A stretch of DNA of 64,000 nt from Paraflavitalea soli (GCF_003555545.1 NZ_CP032157.1:5398546-5462545), one strand, 5' to 3'. Counted from the first letter of the stretch, positions 15,541-24,767 are shown. Translations and numbers: made by a program. The notes: generated by a model from the sequence alone, not told the origin.

Positions 15541-15580
15541 AAAGGGTGGGTCGCCCTTTCCGGGCGGCTCACCCTTTTTT
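15541..15580 (+). terminator. Terminator built from a REP-like hairpin (GGGTGGGTCGCCC / GGGCGGCTCACCC)
   Basis: Arms 15541-15556 and 15562-15577, loop TTTCC, then a run of seven T. The two mismatches in DNA are G-U pairs in RNA. The same hairpin family recurs at 25857-25889, 32191-32240 and 62483-62518. Confidence 0.85.
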
Positions 15581-15758
15581 TCATTTCCAACGGAGTGAAC
15601 TCTCCCTCTTTTGTTCATTCGAACGGAGTGAACACTCCCTCCTTTGTCATTTCGAACGGAGCGCAGCGGAGTGAGAAATCTGCTATCGAAGCAAAACTTG
15701 TCCCGCTCTGCGGGACGCCTCGAAGCACAACTTGTCCCGCTCCGCGGGGCGTGTATTC
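15581..15758 (+). repeat. Nest of ~34-bp tandem repeats and dispersed element copy 4
   Basis: Three related ~33-34 bp blocks with CAACGGAGTGAAC/GAACGGAGYGMA cores start at 15581, 15615 and 15648. The third is a full dispersed element (GTGAGAAATCTGCTATCGAA). Then a 34-bp block is duplicated at 15687-15720 and 15721-15754, each with a CCCGCTCYGCGGG hairpin. The nest ends in CGTGTATTC (15750-15758). Confidence 0.75.
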
Positions 15759-15879
15759 ATTCCCGATTGCCGACTGCCGACTGCCGACTGCCGACTGCCG
15801 AAGCAAACGTGTATTCTTCTGTATTCTGTATTCTGTATTCTGTATTCTGTATTCTAAATTCTAAATTCTGTATTCTCTA
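15759..15879 (+). repeat. Two heptad arrays (GCCGACT x5 and TTCTGTA x9)
   Basis: The first array runs ATTCCCG, ATTGCCG, ACTGCCG repeated (15759-15800). A further CGTGTATTC (15808-15816) is directly followed by nine units: TTCTGTA x5, TTCTAAA x2, TTCTGTA, TTCTCTA (15817-15879). The array ends 14 bp before the next gene. Confidence 0.9.
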
Positions 15880-15893
15880 CAAAAACAAAAACT

Positions 15894-16622
15894 ATGCTAT
15901 ACAAAAACAAAATATCCCGCACCGCCATTCCCGGCTACTCCCTCATCCCCAAAGACGACCACTACCAGGTAAAAAAGATCACCCTTACCGCCGAACGCGT
16001 AAAGACAGATCCGGCCTTTCACCGTACCCGTATATGTGCCGGCGACTTTGCCAAAGCGGCCCGCCTCGGCAGGCGCATTCGTAATGCCTTGTTGCTGCAC
16101 TCCAGCATCAAAACCACTGCGCCCTTGCTGGCAGGAAGATTACATATTGCCCTCCGTACCAGCCCATCGGCTGACCCCGACTTCAGCACCGCCTGTTTCG
16201 ACAACCTCCTTGGCTACAACTTCAATCCCCGCGTCGATTGGCAGCAATGCACCACCATCCAACCCGATGTGGTAGCCAATATTCATAAGAACTGGATCAC
16301 TACCAGGCTGCCCGCCTTCATACCTACAGAGCAGTTGATACCGCCCGGGGGCATTACCCATTGCCGCATCTTTACCACCGTGGTTGCCATCAATTGCAAA
16401 GAGAAAGAGGAAGCCGAGATCATAACAAAGACCACCACCCTCATCCCCATTAAACAAATGCACATAAAACCCAGGCACCTCACTGCGGAACTAACCCACA
16501 TGAAAGGCCGCCTCATCATCGTAGCTCTTGGTATCCACTGGTACGGCCCTGCGGGCTATAAAGGCGCCATGATCAGGAAGCCCCCCGGCCCCCTGACGAT
16601 CATTTATATCCGGCACCAGTAA
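15894..16622 (+). CDS. Unassigned Bacteroidota family, paralog 3
   Basis: 242 residues. ITLTAERVKTDPAFHRTR aligns with TAISADRIKTDPKFDLLR of the protein at 14776, LLGYNFNPRVDW with LLQGFEFNIGVPF, and the C-terminal IIVALGIHWYGPAGYKGAMI with its LLLGVEFVKLVNGKSYPLS. Sequence identity to paralog 2 is modest, so the duplication is old or the genes arrived separately. The start is only 14 bp after the TTCTGTA array, so the array may lie in the 5' leader. Function unknown. Confidence 0.72.
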   Translation: MLYKNKISRTAIPGYSLIPKDDHYQVKKITLTAERVKTDPAFHRTRICAGDFAKAARLGRRIRNALLLHSSIKTTAPLLAGRLHIALRTSPSADPDFSTACFDNLLGYNFNPRVDWQQCTTIQPDVVANIHKNWITTRLPAFIPTEQLIPPGGITHCRIFTTVVAINCKEKEEAEIITKTTTLIPIKQMHIKPRHLTAELTHMKGRLIIVALGIHWYGPAGYKGAMIRKPPGPLTIIYIRHQ

Positions 16623-16973
16623 ATATTTATAATTTGTTTTATGGAAAAAATTAGCCGCTACATCTCATTAGTATAGCCTTTGTGAATAGATCTCTCACCA
16701 TTAAGTACCACTGATTCTTTTTACAATGATCGCCCCCATCGATCATAGTTAGTTCTACATTACCCAACCAGGTAGTGCTACATACACCTTATCCCCGGCT
16801 ATTTTTTTGTTAACAAGGTGATAAAACTAAAGCTATGCCATCTATCTATGGCGAGGCTGGCCCATGACACACGGACCACCTTGCTCACCACACACGCCGT
16901 TAGCAACAACGCCATTGCAAGCGTACTTCGCATTTAACATTTACAATATATTAACACTAAAAATAAATCCACT

Positions 16974-17179
16974 ATGGGAAGCTCCCGAGAATTTAGGATA
17001 ATCGAAAACAAGCATGTACAGAGCTTAATGACAGTGTCCCCGCGCACAGCAACCCGCTCCTTGCAAGACACCAGGGATGAATTCGATAAACCTTCCGGGT
17101 TCCCGGTTTACCTGCCGAGTTCTGTAAACATATGAAGCTCGACATAGACAAGGTCTGTAAGTTCTTTAATTGGGATTAA
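16974..17179 (+). pseudogene. Small frameshifted gene, unassigned
   Basis: ATG 16974 opens MGSSREFRIIENKHVQSLMT, then VSPRTATRSLQDTRDEF and PVYLPSS before a stop at 17133. In another frame the same region continues AEFCKHMKLDIDKVCKFFNW up to a TAA at 17177. The smooth join at about 17115-17120 suggests one 65-70 residue protein broken by a frameshift. The MTVSPRTATRSLQD part looks like a helix-turn-helix, possibly excisionase-like, but no family is assigned. The rest of 16623-17315 shows nothing recognisable. Confidence 0.45.
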
Positions 17180-17315
17180 AAACTATCCCGAAACCATAAA
17201 AAAAATAACTTATGAACAACATTAAAATCAACTGCTGGAATTCGTTCAGCTACTTCAACGAAGATGGCTGACCAAATACCGAAAACGCAATGAGTCAAAT
17301 AATTTGATCAGTCAA

Positions 17316-17360
17316 CCTTACAAAAAACCGGCGGCCCCTCACTCCCGCCGGATTGTAAGG
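17316..17360. terminator. Two-part hairpin, terminator-like
   Basis: CCTTACA (17316-17322) and CCGGCGG (17328-17334) pair with CCGCCGG (17345-17351) and TGTAAGG (17354-17360). It lies downstream of the small frameshifted gene and upstream of the efflux operon. Confidence 0.55.
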
Positions 17361-17597
17361 CTTTGTAGGGCTGATGAAGATCCATCAGTGCCCCCAATGG
17401 CCATTTGGCAAACGGCATCCACATGCCCGACAATTTGAGGAGCAGGCCCATCTTATCTGGCAGCATACCCCATACCACATTAGGATTCCATTAGAATTGG
17501 AGGCCGTCCCTGCTGTTTCCCCTGCTTTTTTGAAAAGTAATTGTTATTACACCGCCGGCAGGCTGTCAGAGCCGGCATTTTCTGTAATTTTAGTCCC

Positions 17598-17981
17598 ATG
17601 CGAAGAACCCATTCCCCACATTCCCGGCTATTGAAAGCATTCCTGCTGGGCGTGTACCTGGTATTCTTCGCCGTTCAGCTGCATTTCCGGTATGCCTTTT
17701 TTTCTTTTTTTCCTTCCACCGCACACCAGCCCGTGCTGCACCAAACCGTGCAGGTGCAACAGCAGCAGTCACCCGGTCACCAGCAAATACAGGTGGCAGC
17801 ACCACAGGTAAAGCTCAACAAGCGCTACCAGCCCCAAAGCGTATTTGAAGGACTCCCTGCCCTGGAAGTTCCCAAAGAAACCTATACCGCTGTCGAACAG
17901 CACAGGACGGTGATAGTGGCCCCCTTGCACAGCACCATTATTCTCCACGTCTTTCAGCGTGGCCCTCCCCGCAATAGCTGA
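17598..17981 (+). CDS. Small secreted or membrane-anchored protein ahead of efflux operon
   Basis: 127 residues from ATG 17598 (MRRTHSPHSRLLKAFLLGVY); the frame opens at 17541, but that extra stretch has no signal-like character. A hydrophobic segment at about residues 11-38 is followed by a Gln-rich stretch (VQVQQQQSPGHQQIQVAAPQ) and a short polar C-terminus. It lies 119 bp before the TolC gene of the efflux operon on the same strand. The position resembles that of small metal-responsive proteins in such operons, but no metal-binding motif is seen. Function unknown. Confidence 0.6.
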   Translation: MRRTHSPHSRLLKAFLLGVYLVFFAVQLHFRYAFFSFFPSTAHQPVLHQTVQVQQQQSPGHQQIQVAAPQVKLNKRYQPQSVFEGLPALEVPKETYTAVEQHRTVIVAPLHSTIILHVFQRGPPRNS

Positions 17982-18100
17982 TCCATCTTTTATTCATTGA
18001 TGTAAACAGGCCATCGGCCGATGACCCTGCCCGGTATATACCGGTCTATTCATTCATACAATGGCAGGTTGCCTGGCAACCGCCTTAATTTCTATTACAC

Positions 18101-19489
18101 ATGTATATAGCTAAACTGATCCGTACCTGGTGCGGCGGGTTCCTGGTAGTACTATGCCTGCCCGCGATGGCCCAGCAACAACCCATTGGCCTCAAGGAAC
18201 TATTGGCCCGTGTAGCCGCCAATGCCCCCGCCCTTCTCACCGACTCCGCCTCCATCCACATCCGCGAAGCTCAGGAGGCTGCCACCAAAGCCTTCAGGCT
18301 GCCCAACCTCCGGCTCAATTACCAGGTAGATGCAGGCACCAACAACAATATGCCCGGCGGTTATTTTTCCTACGGCATTGTGCCCGGCAATTCCAGGGTA
18401 CGCACAGAAGGCAATGCCAATACCATCCTCAGCGACCTGGGTATTGCCGCCTTCGATTGGGAACTGTACAATTTCGGCGGCTTTGAAGCACAACAAAAAG
18501 CAGCCCATGCCGAAGTGGAAGTAGAACAGGCCCGCTTTGTGCAAAGCAAATACCAATGGCAGGCATATACCATTCAATTATACCTCCGCTTATTGCAGCT
18601 GCACGACCTGCAGGCTATCCAACAGCTCAACATCCGGCGCAACCAGGAGATCCGCTTGTCCATCCAATCCCTCGCCAAAAGCGGCATCATAGCAGGCGTG
18701 GATACCAGCATCGCCGAAGCAGAGTTGTCCCGCTCCCGCCTCATCTACCTCGAACTAGGCAACCAGTTCAAGCAATTGCAACTACAGCTCTCCGCCATCA
18801 GTGGCATGCCGGCCCCGCAGCTGGTGCCCGATACGGCGTTTGCCCAACAATTGTTACAAGAGGCCAACCCGGTCCGGCTGCAGGAAGCCGACACGCTCCA
18901 CCATCCCGTCATCGGTTATTACAGGTCACTGTACCGCAATAGCCTCACCAAAGAAGACCTGGTGCGCAAAAGTTATTATCCAAAGGTGTCCCTGCAGGCG
19001 GCCGTATGGGGGCGTGGCGCCAGTGTAAGCCCCGCCGATGAGTTCAGGCCCTTATCAAAAGGACTGGGTTTCGAAAGAGCCAATTACCTGGTGGGCCTCG
19101 GTGTTACCTACAATATTTTCGATGCCAAACGAAAGAACCTCCAGCTCCATACTCAAAAAGCAACCACCCGCTACGTGCAGCAGCAATTATCCGAACAGCA
19201 AAACCTTTTACACCTCAGCATCAGCCAGGCAAATGCCGACCTGGAAGTAGCGCGCGAGCGCCTGCAGGAAATTCCCCACCAGCTGGCTGCCGCACAGGCA
19301 GCCTACCGGCAGAAATTCTCGCTCTACAAGAATGGACTCACCAATATTGTAGACCTCAACGCCGCACTTAACCTCCTCTACCGCGCAGAAACCGATTATA
19401 CCAATGCCAATTACGCCTGGTGCAATGCATTGTTCCGCAAAGCCGTGCAGGAGAACCAGGTGGAGGCCCTCTTAAATACTTTAAAATAA
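18101..19489 (+). CDS. TolC-family outer membrane efflux channel
   Basis: 462 residues with a signal peptide ending PAMAQQ (about residue 25), then the duplicated helical arrangement of TolC proteins with long coiled-coil regions (for example around residues 120-225 and 345-450). It is the first gene of a tripartite RND efflux set: the RND pump follows after 9 bp, and the periplasmic adaptor after that. In Bacteroidota this order with the channel first is common. Confidence 0.9.
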   Translation: MYIAKLIRTWCGGFLVVLCLPAMAQQQPIGLKELLARVAANAPALLTDSASIHIREAQEAATKAFRLPNLRLNYQVDAGTNNNMPGGYFSYGIVPGNSRVRTEGNANTILSDLGIAAFDWELYNFGGFEAQQKAAHAEVEVEQARFVQSKYQWQAYTIQLYLRLLQLHDLQAIQQLNIRRNQEIRLSIQSLAKSGIIAGVDTSIAEAELSRSRLIYLELGNQFKQLQLQLSAISGMPAPQLVPDTAFAQQLLQEANPVRLQEADTLHHPVIGYYRSLYRNSLTKEDLVRKSYYPKVSLQAAVWGRGASVSPADEFRPLSKGLGFERANYLVGLGVTYNIFDAKRKNLQLHTQKATTRYVQQQLSEQQNLLHLSISQANADLEVARERLQEIPHQLAAAQAAYRQKFSLYKNGLTNIVDLNAALNLLYRAETDYTNANYAWCNALFRKAVQENQVEALLNTLK

Positions 19490-19498
19490 TTCAGCCCT

Positions 19499-22400
19499 AT
19501 GTCCTTAGTATCCACAGCCCTCAGGCGCCCCATCACCACCATCGTGGTCACCATGAGCCTGCTGTTATTTTCGGTCATTACAGCCAGTAAGATCCCCATT
19601 GATATATTTCCCCGGCTCAACCTGCCCACTATCTATGTCATAGAATCCTATGGCGGTATGTCCGCACAGCAAATGGAAGGTTTCTTCTCCACCCGCATGC
19701 AGGACCAGTTCCTCTATGTAAATGGCATCCGCAATATCAGCGCCAAAAACATACAGGGCCTCACCATGCTCAAACTCAGCTTTTATGAAAATACCGATAT
19801 GGCCGAAGCAGCTGCCCAGGTAGCTTTACAGGTCAACAGGGCCATGAAGTTTTTTCCGCCCGGCGCCTTGCCGCCACAGGTAGTACGCTTCGATGCTTCT
19901 TCCCTGCCCGTAGGTCAGTTGGTGATCGCCGGCAGATCGCGCAGCCTCAAAGAGATCTACGACCTGGCTGCTACCCGCGTACGCCCTGCTTTTGCCAATA
20001 TACCCGGCCTCTCGGCCCCGCCACCCTTTGGCGCCAACTCCCGCACCATTACCGTCAATGTAGATCCCAATAAATTGCGCAGCTACAATCTTACACCCGA
20101 TGAGGTTGTCACCGCACTCTCTAAGTTCAATGTGATGTCACCATCGGGCAACCTGCGGCTCAACAATACCATGTTCCTCACTACCACCAATACCCTCATT
20201 AAAGAAGTGGAAGAGTTTGGCGACATACCCGTCATTACAAAAAATGGCGTGCCCGTACTCATCAAAGATGTGGCGCGGGTAGCCGATGGGTCCGACATCA
20301 CGGTAGACTATGCCCTGATCAACGGCAAACGCTCCGTTTACATTCCCGTGGTAAAAACAGCCGATGCCTCTACCTGGGAAGTAGTGAAAAGCCTGAAAAA
20401 GAAGCTGCCCGATATGCAAAGCCTCCTGCCCGATGACGTGCAGCTCTCTTATGAGTTCGACCAATCCGTCTTTGTCGTCAATGCCGTCAAAAGCCTCATC
20501 ACCGAAGGCAGCCTGGGCGCGCTCCTCACGGGCCTCATGGTACTGCTCTTCCTGCGCGATCTGCGCAGCAGCCTCATTGTCGTCATCACCATCCCCGTAT
20601 CCATCCTCATCGGCCTGTTATTGCTGAGCTTATTTGGACAAACCATCAATATCATGACCCTGAGCGGGCTCGCCCTGGCCATCGGCATCCTGGTAGACCA
20701 GGCCACGGTGACCATCGAGAATATTCACCAGCACCTCGAAATGGGCAAGAACAAACGGCTCGCCATCTACGACGCCTGTAAGGAAGTGGCCTTCCCCTTA
20801 CTGCTCATCCTGCTTTGTATACTGGCCGTATTCGCCCCCTCTTTTTTAATGAATGGCGTGCCAAAAGCAATGTTCCTGCCCCTGTCACTATCCATCGGCC
20901 TCACCATGATCGTATCGTACATAGCCGCCCTTACACTGGTGCCCATCCTCTCCAACTGGATGATCAAAGCCGAACGGTACCAGTACCACCACGGCCAGCT
21001 GCACGCACATGCCGGCCAGGCCCTCGATGAAAAAGAAATAAAGCAGGTAGCCCAGCACCTCGAAGCAGAAATGCAGCAGCCGCAAAAGAATGATCGCTTC
21101 GAACGCATCAAACTGCGTTACAAAAAGATATTGGAGAAGAACATGCCGCGCAGGCAATGGCTGGTGCCGCTCTACCTGGTGTTGTCAATCGGTGCGGCAG
21201 CAGCAGGATTTATGGTAATTGGCAAAGACATGATGCCCAAACTCAATAACGGACAATTCCAGGTACGGATCAAAGAGCCCGATGGCACCCGCCTCGAAAG
21301 AACAGAAGACAAAGTGCGGCAGGTATTGCAGATCATCGATACCACCGTGCAGCACAAGGTGGCCATCAGTTCCGCCTATATCGGGTTAATCCCCAGCAGC
21401 TATGGCACCAGTAATTTATACATCTTCAATACCGGCACCCACGAGGCCGTGATACAGGTAAACCTCGATCATGAATACAAGGTCAATATGGACGATCTCA
21501 AAGAAACCCTGCGCAGGAACATACAAAAGCGCCTGCCGGAAATGCGCATCAGCTTTGAACCGATCGACATGACGGAGAAGATCATGAGCCAGGGCGCAGC
21601 TACCCCCATCGAAGTGCGCGTAGCCGGAAAGAATATGAAGGAAATAGAAACGTATGCCAATAAACTGGTCAATAAGTTCAAAGACATTCCTGACCTGCGC
21701 GATGTGCAGATAGCCCAGCCCCTGAAATTTCCCGTAGTATCCATCACCATCGACCGCCTCAAAGCCGCGCAGCTGGGCCTCAATGTCGCGGATATCGCTC
21801 GTTCGGTCACAGCCAGTACTTCCTCCAGCCGGTTTACAGAAAAGAACCAATGGCTCGATGAAAGCAAAGCCTATACCTACCAGGTGCAGGTACAGGTGCC
21901 CGAATACGTGATGAATACCATGGATGAATTGAAAGAGATACCCCTCGTAAAAGGACAAAGCAGTCCTGTACTGGGTGATATTGCCGCTTTCACCACCAAT
22001 TATGTACCGGGTGAATATGACAGGAGCGGCCCGCGCCGTTTCCTCACCGTAAGCGCCAATATCCACCATAAGGACCTCGGCTCGGCTACCGCTGCCGTGG
22101 AAAAAGCCATCGCACAGGCAGGCACACCACCCAAAGGCATGATCACAGAAGTACGGGGTATGAGCAACCTGCTTACCGAAACATTCAGCAGCCTGCAGCA
22201 GGGATTGCTCTTTGCCATCATCGTCATCCTCTTGTTACTGGCCGCCAACTACCAGTCGTTCAAACTGGCGCTTACGGTATTGAGCACCATACCCGCTGTG
22301 ATTGCCGGGTCACTGGGCTTGCTGTTGCTAACAGGTTCTACCCTCAACCTGCAATCCTATATGGGCATGATCATGTCTACCGGTGTATCCGTAGCCAATG

Positions 22401-22729
22401 CCATCCTCATTGTTACCAATGCCGAAAGCCTGCGCATCAGTTACCGCGATGCTACCCGCGCTGCCGTTACCAGCGCAGCCATACGGCTGCGCCCCATCCT
22501 CATGACCAGCTTTGCCATGATCGCCGGTATGATCCCCATGGCCTCTGGCATGGGAGAGGCCGGAGAACAATCCGCACCATTGGGCCGGGCGGTCATTGGC
22601 GGGTTGGCCGCTTCTACCCTGGCAGCCTTGTTCGTATTGCCGCAGGTATTTGCCTGGATGCAAAAGAAAGCAACCCTCAACTCCCCCTCCCTGATGCCAG
22701 ACACCCCGGCAGCAGGCGTTGATAAATAA
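19499..22729 (+). CDS. RND efflux pump, inner membrane permease
   Basis: 1076 residues, the usual size of AcrB/MexB-type pumps, with two sets of membrane helices and two large periplasmic loops (DIFPRLNLPTIYVIESYGG near the N-terminus). In the fourth helix the conserved Asp-Asp pair reads VDQAT (D400, Q401), and in the tenth helix the position of the relay Lys has Ala (VSVANAILIV). A His-rich linker lies in the central cytoplasmic loop (YQYHHGQLHAHAGQ). Substrate class cannot be decided. The proton-relay changes may define a subfamily. It is co-transcribed with the TolC and adaptor genes. Confidence 0.9.
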   Translation: MSLVSTALRRPITTIVVTMSLLLFSVITASKIPIDIFPRLNLPTIYVIESYGGMSAQQMEGFFSTRMQDQFLYVNGIRNISAKNIQGLTMLKLSFYENTDMAEAAAQVALQVNRAMKFFPPGALPPQVVRFDASSLPVGQLVIAGRSRSLKEIYDLAATRVRPAFANIPGLSAPPPFGANSRTITVNVDPNKLRSYNLTPDEVVTALSKFNVMSPSGNLRLNNTMFLTTTNTLIKEVEEFGDIPVITKNGVPVLIKDVARVADGSDITVDYALINGKRSVYIPVVKTADASTWEVVKSLKKKLPDMQSLLPDDVQLSYEFDQSVFVVNAVKSLITEGSLGALLTGLMVLLFLRDLRSSLIVVITIPVSILIGLLLLSLFGQTINIMTLSGLALAIGILVDQATVTIENIHQHLEMGKNKRLAIYDACKEVAFPLLLILLCILAVFAPSFLMNGVPKAMFLPLSLSIGLTMIVSYIAALTLVPILSNWMIKAERYQYHHGQLHAHAGQALDEKEIKQVAQHLEAEMQQPQKNDRFERIKLRYKKILEKNMPRRQWLVPLYLVLSIGAAAAGFMVIGKDMMPKLNNGQFQVRIKEPDGTRLERTEDKVRQVLQIIDTTVQHKVAISSAYIGLIPSSYGTSNLYIFNTGTHEAVIQVNLDHEYKVNMDDLKETLRRNIQKRLPEMRISFEPIDMTEKIMSQGAATPIEVRVAGKNMKEIETYANKLVNKFKDIPDLRDVQIAQPLKFPVVSITIDRLKAAQLGLNVADIARSVTASTSSSRFTEKNQWLDESKAYTYQVQVQVPEYVMNTMDELKEIPLVKGQSSPVLGDIAAFTTNYVPGEYDRSGPRRFLTVSANIHHKDLGSATAAVEKAIAQAGTPPKGMITEVRGMSNLLTETFSSLQQGLLFAIIVILLLLAANYQSFKLALTVLSTIPAVIAGSLGLLLLTGSTLNLQSYMGMIMSTGVSVANAILIVTNAESLRISYRDATRAAVTSAAIRLRPILMTSFAMIAGMIPMASGMGEAGEQSAPLGRAVIGGLAASTLAALFVLPQVFAWMQKKATLNSPSLMPDTPAAGVDK

Positions 22730-22759
22730 ATTCTCATCACACACAGTAAAATACAGTTC

Positions 22760-23851
22760 ATGAAATATTATAGTCTTAGTATAACCACCCTTACCATCAG
22801 CCTCCTCTGTGCCTGTGGCCAGCAGCAGCAACCGGTAGACATGACGGGCGACAGCACTACCAACACCCACAGTAAATATGAGATAGGCAGGGTAGCGGAA
22901 AAACCATTGGCCAGCTATGTAAAACTCCCCGGCCAGTTAAAACCCTTTGAAGAAGTGAATATTTATGCCAGGGTCAACGGTTTCATAAAAGAGGTGCTGG
23001 CCGACAGGGGCACCACCGTACACAAAGGACAGGTATTGATCACCCTCGAAGCTCCCGAACTGGAATCTCAATTGCAGGCAGCTACTTCCAAATATGTACA
23101 GGCCCAGGAAAATGCCGTAGCCAGTAAAGAAAAATACAGGCGGCTGAAAGAGGCCGCATCGGAAGCCGGCGCCGTGGCGCCGCTCGACCTCGACAATGCC
23201 TTATCCCGCATGCGGGCAGATGAGGCCATCGTATTGTCCGAAAGATCCAATGTAGAATCCATGAGCAATATAAAAAGCTACCTCACCATTACAGCTCCTT
23301 TCAATGGGGTCATCATACAGCGCAATGTATCCGCAGGCGCACTCGTAGGCCCCGGCAGTAAATCCAACGACCAGCCCATGCTGGTATTACAACACCTGGA
23401 AAAACTAAGACTGGAAGTATACATCCCCGAGGCCTATGTAGACAAGGTAGACCTGAAAAGTCCGGTAAGTTTTGTTTTCAATGCCATGCCTGGTCAGGAA
23501 AACAAAGCCACCATAAGCCGTTCCGCCAATGCCCTCAGCAGCCTGCGTTCCGAAGCCATTGAGATCGACATTAACAACCACCACCTCGACCTGAAACCCG
23601 GCATGTACGCAGAAGTAAAGATACCCCTGCTGTCACAGGCCAAATCCCTGTTGATACCCAACAATGCCATTGTACGTTCTACAGAAAGGCAATATGTGAT
23701 CACCGTAAAAGAAGGAAAAGCCATGCTGGTTAACATCCAGGAAGGCCTGAGAACCCATGATTCAACAGAAGTATTTGGCACACTTGCGGGCGGTGATGAA
23801 ATTCTATTACACGCTACCGACGAGATCAGGGAGGGAACGGTTATCAAATAA
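22760..23851 (+). CDS. RND periplasmic adaptor (membrane fusion protein), lipoprotein
   Basis: 363 residues. A lipoprotein signal (LTISLLCACGQ, lipobox Cys about residue 20) anchors it to the inner membrane. Lipoyl halves (NIYARVNGFIKEVLADRGT and ITAPFNGVIIQRNVSAG) flank a coiled-coil hairpin (about 95-170), followed by beta-barrel and membrane-proximal domains. It lies 30 bp after the pump gene and completes the tripartite system. It is followed by a terminator hairpin. Confidence 0.9.
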   Translation: MKYYSLSITTLTISLLCACGQQQQPVDMTGDSTTNTHSKYEIGRVAEKPLASYVKLPGQLKPFEEVNIYARVNGFIKEVLADRGTTVHKGQVLITLEAPELESQLQAATSKYVQAQENAVASKEKYRRLKEAASEAGAVAPLDLDNALSRMRADEAIVLSERSNVESMSNIKSYLTITAPFNGVIIQRNVSAGALVGPGSKSNDQPMLVLQHLEKLRLEVYIPEAYVDKVDLKSPVSFVFNAMPGQENKATISRSANALSSLRSEAIEIDINNHHLDLKPGMYAEVKIPLLSQAKSLLIPNNAIVRSTERQYVITVKEGKAMLVNIQEGLRTHDSTEVFGTLAGGDEILLHATDEIREGTVIK

Positions 23852-23870
23852 GAACAGCCTCCCAACAACA

Positions 23871-23901
23871 AAGGGCTGCCCACTACAAGAAGGCAGCCCT
23901 T
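23871..23901 (+). terminator. Terminator of the RND efflux operon
   Basis: AAGGGCTGCC (23871-23880) pairs with GGCAGCCCTT (23892-23901) 20 bp after the adaptor stop. Confidence 0.75.
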
Positions 23902-23999
23902 CCTATACCTGTTTCAGAGAAATGTATAAGTCTTCCCTTTAAATGTACAAGTGCGTGCCCGGAGTCTGGTTGAACTTTGTGTTATAAAAATCAACAATC

Positions 24000-24767
24000 A
24001 TGAACACATCAACCCAGCAACAAAAGATCGTCCTCGTCACCGGCGGTAGCAGTGGTATCGGAAAAAGTATTGCACTGCATGCTGCCAGCCGTGGCATCGG
24101 CGTCATCCTCACCTACAACAGCCACCCCGCCCAGGGACTAGCTGTAGCCGATACCATCAACAGCAATGGCGGCAAAGCAGTGGCCTTACCATTGGATGCT
24201 TCCAATACCGGTTCTTTAAATGATTTCGCCAGCCAGGTACTGGCCATACTGAAGAAAGAATGGAACAGGGACAACTTCGACTACCTCGTCAACAATGCCG
24301 GCATTGCCCAACGCTCCCTCATCAAAGACACCACCGAAGAAATATTCGATCAGCTCGTCAATGTAAATTTTAAAGGCCCGTTTTTCCTCACCCAAAAAAT
24401 GATGCCCCTCATTATCGACGGTGGCCAGATCATCAATATCTCCTCCGGCCTCGCCCGCTTTGCTTTTCCCGGCGTAGCCGTATACGGCGCCCTCAAAGCC
24501 GCTACCGAAGGATTGACCCGCTACTTTGCCAAAGAATATGCCGGTAGAAAGATCCGTGTCAACGCCGTAGCCCCAGGCGCCATCGATACAGAGTTTGGCG
24601 GAGGCAAAGGCGATGAAAGCCACCGCCAGCAAATTGCTGCCATGACAGCCCTTGGCCGCCTCGGCGAAGCCGGCGATGTAGGCGCCTTTGTAGCCTCCCT
24701 CCTCTCAGAAGACAGCCGTTTTGTAAATGCCCAGCGCATAGAAGTAAGTGGCGGCATCATGATCTGA
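24000..24767 (+). CDS. Short-chain dehydrogenase/reductase (SDR)
   Basis: 255 residues of the classical SDR family. Nucleotide motif TGGSSGIG (15-22), NNAG (about 98-101), catalytic Ser (ISSGLARF) and YxxxK (YGALK, about 162-166). The closing segment SRFVNAQRIEVSGGIMI is typical. NAD(P)-dependent oxidoreductase; the substrate cannot be deduced. The AraC regulator 81 bp downstream on the same strand may control it. Confidence 0.92.
   Translation: MNTSTQQQKIVLVTGGSSGIGKSIALHAASRGIGVILTYNSHPAQGLAVADTINSNGGKAVALPLDASNTGSLNDFASQVLAILKKEWNRDNFDYLVNNAGIAQRSLIKDTTEEIFDQLVNVNFKGPFFLTQKMMPLIIDGGQIINISSGLARFAFPGVAVYGALKAATEGLTRYFAKEYAGRKIRVNAVAPGAIDTEFGGGKGDESHRQQIAAMTALGRLGEAGDVGAFVASLLSEDSRFVNAQRIEVSGGIMI

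Noticed and set aside
15759-15879. CRISPR array
   Set aside because: Units are 7 bp without spacers and no cas gene is nearby.
17374-17634. 86-codon open frame upstream of the efflux operon
   Set aside because: Overlaps the better-supported gene at 17598 in another frame and has no signal or domain.
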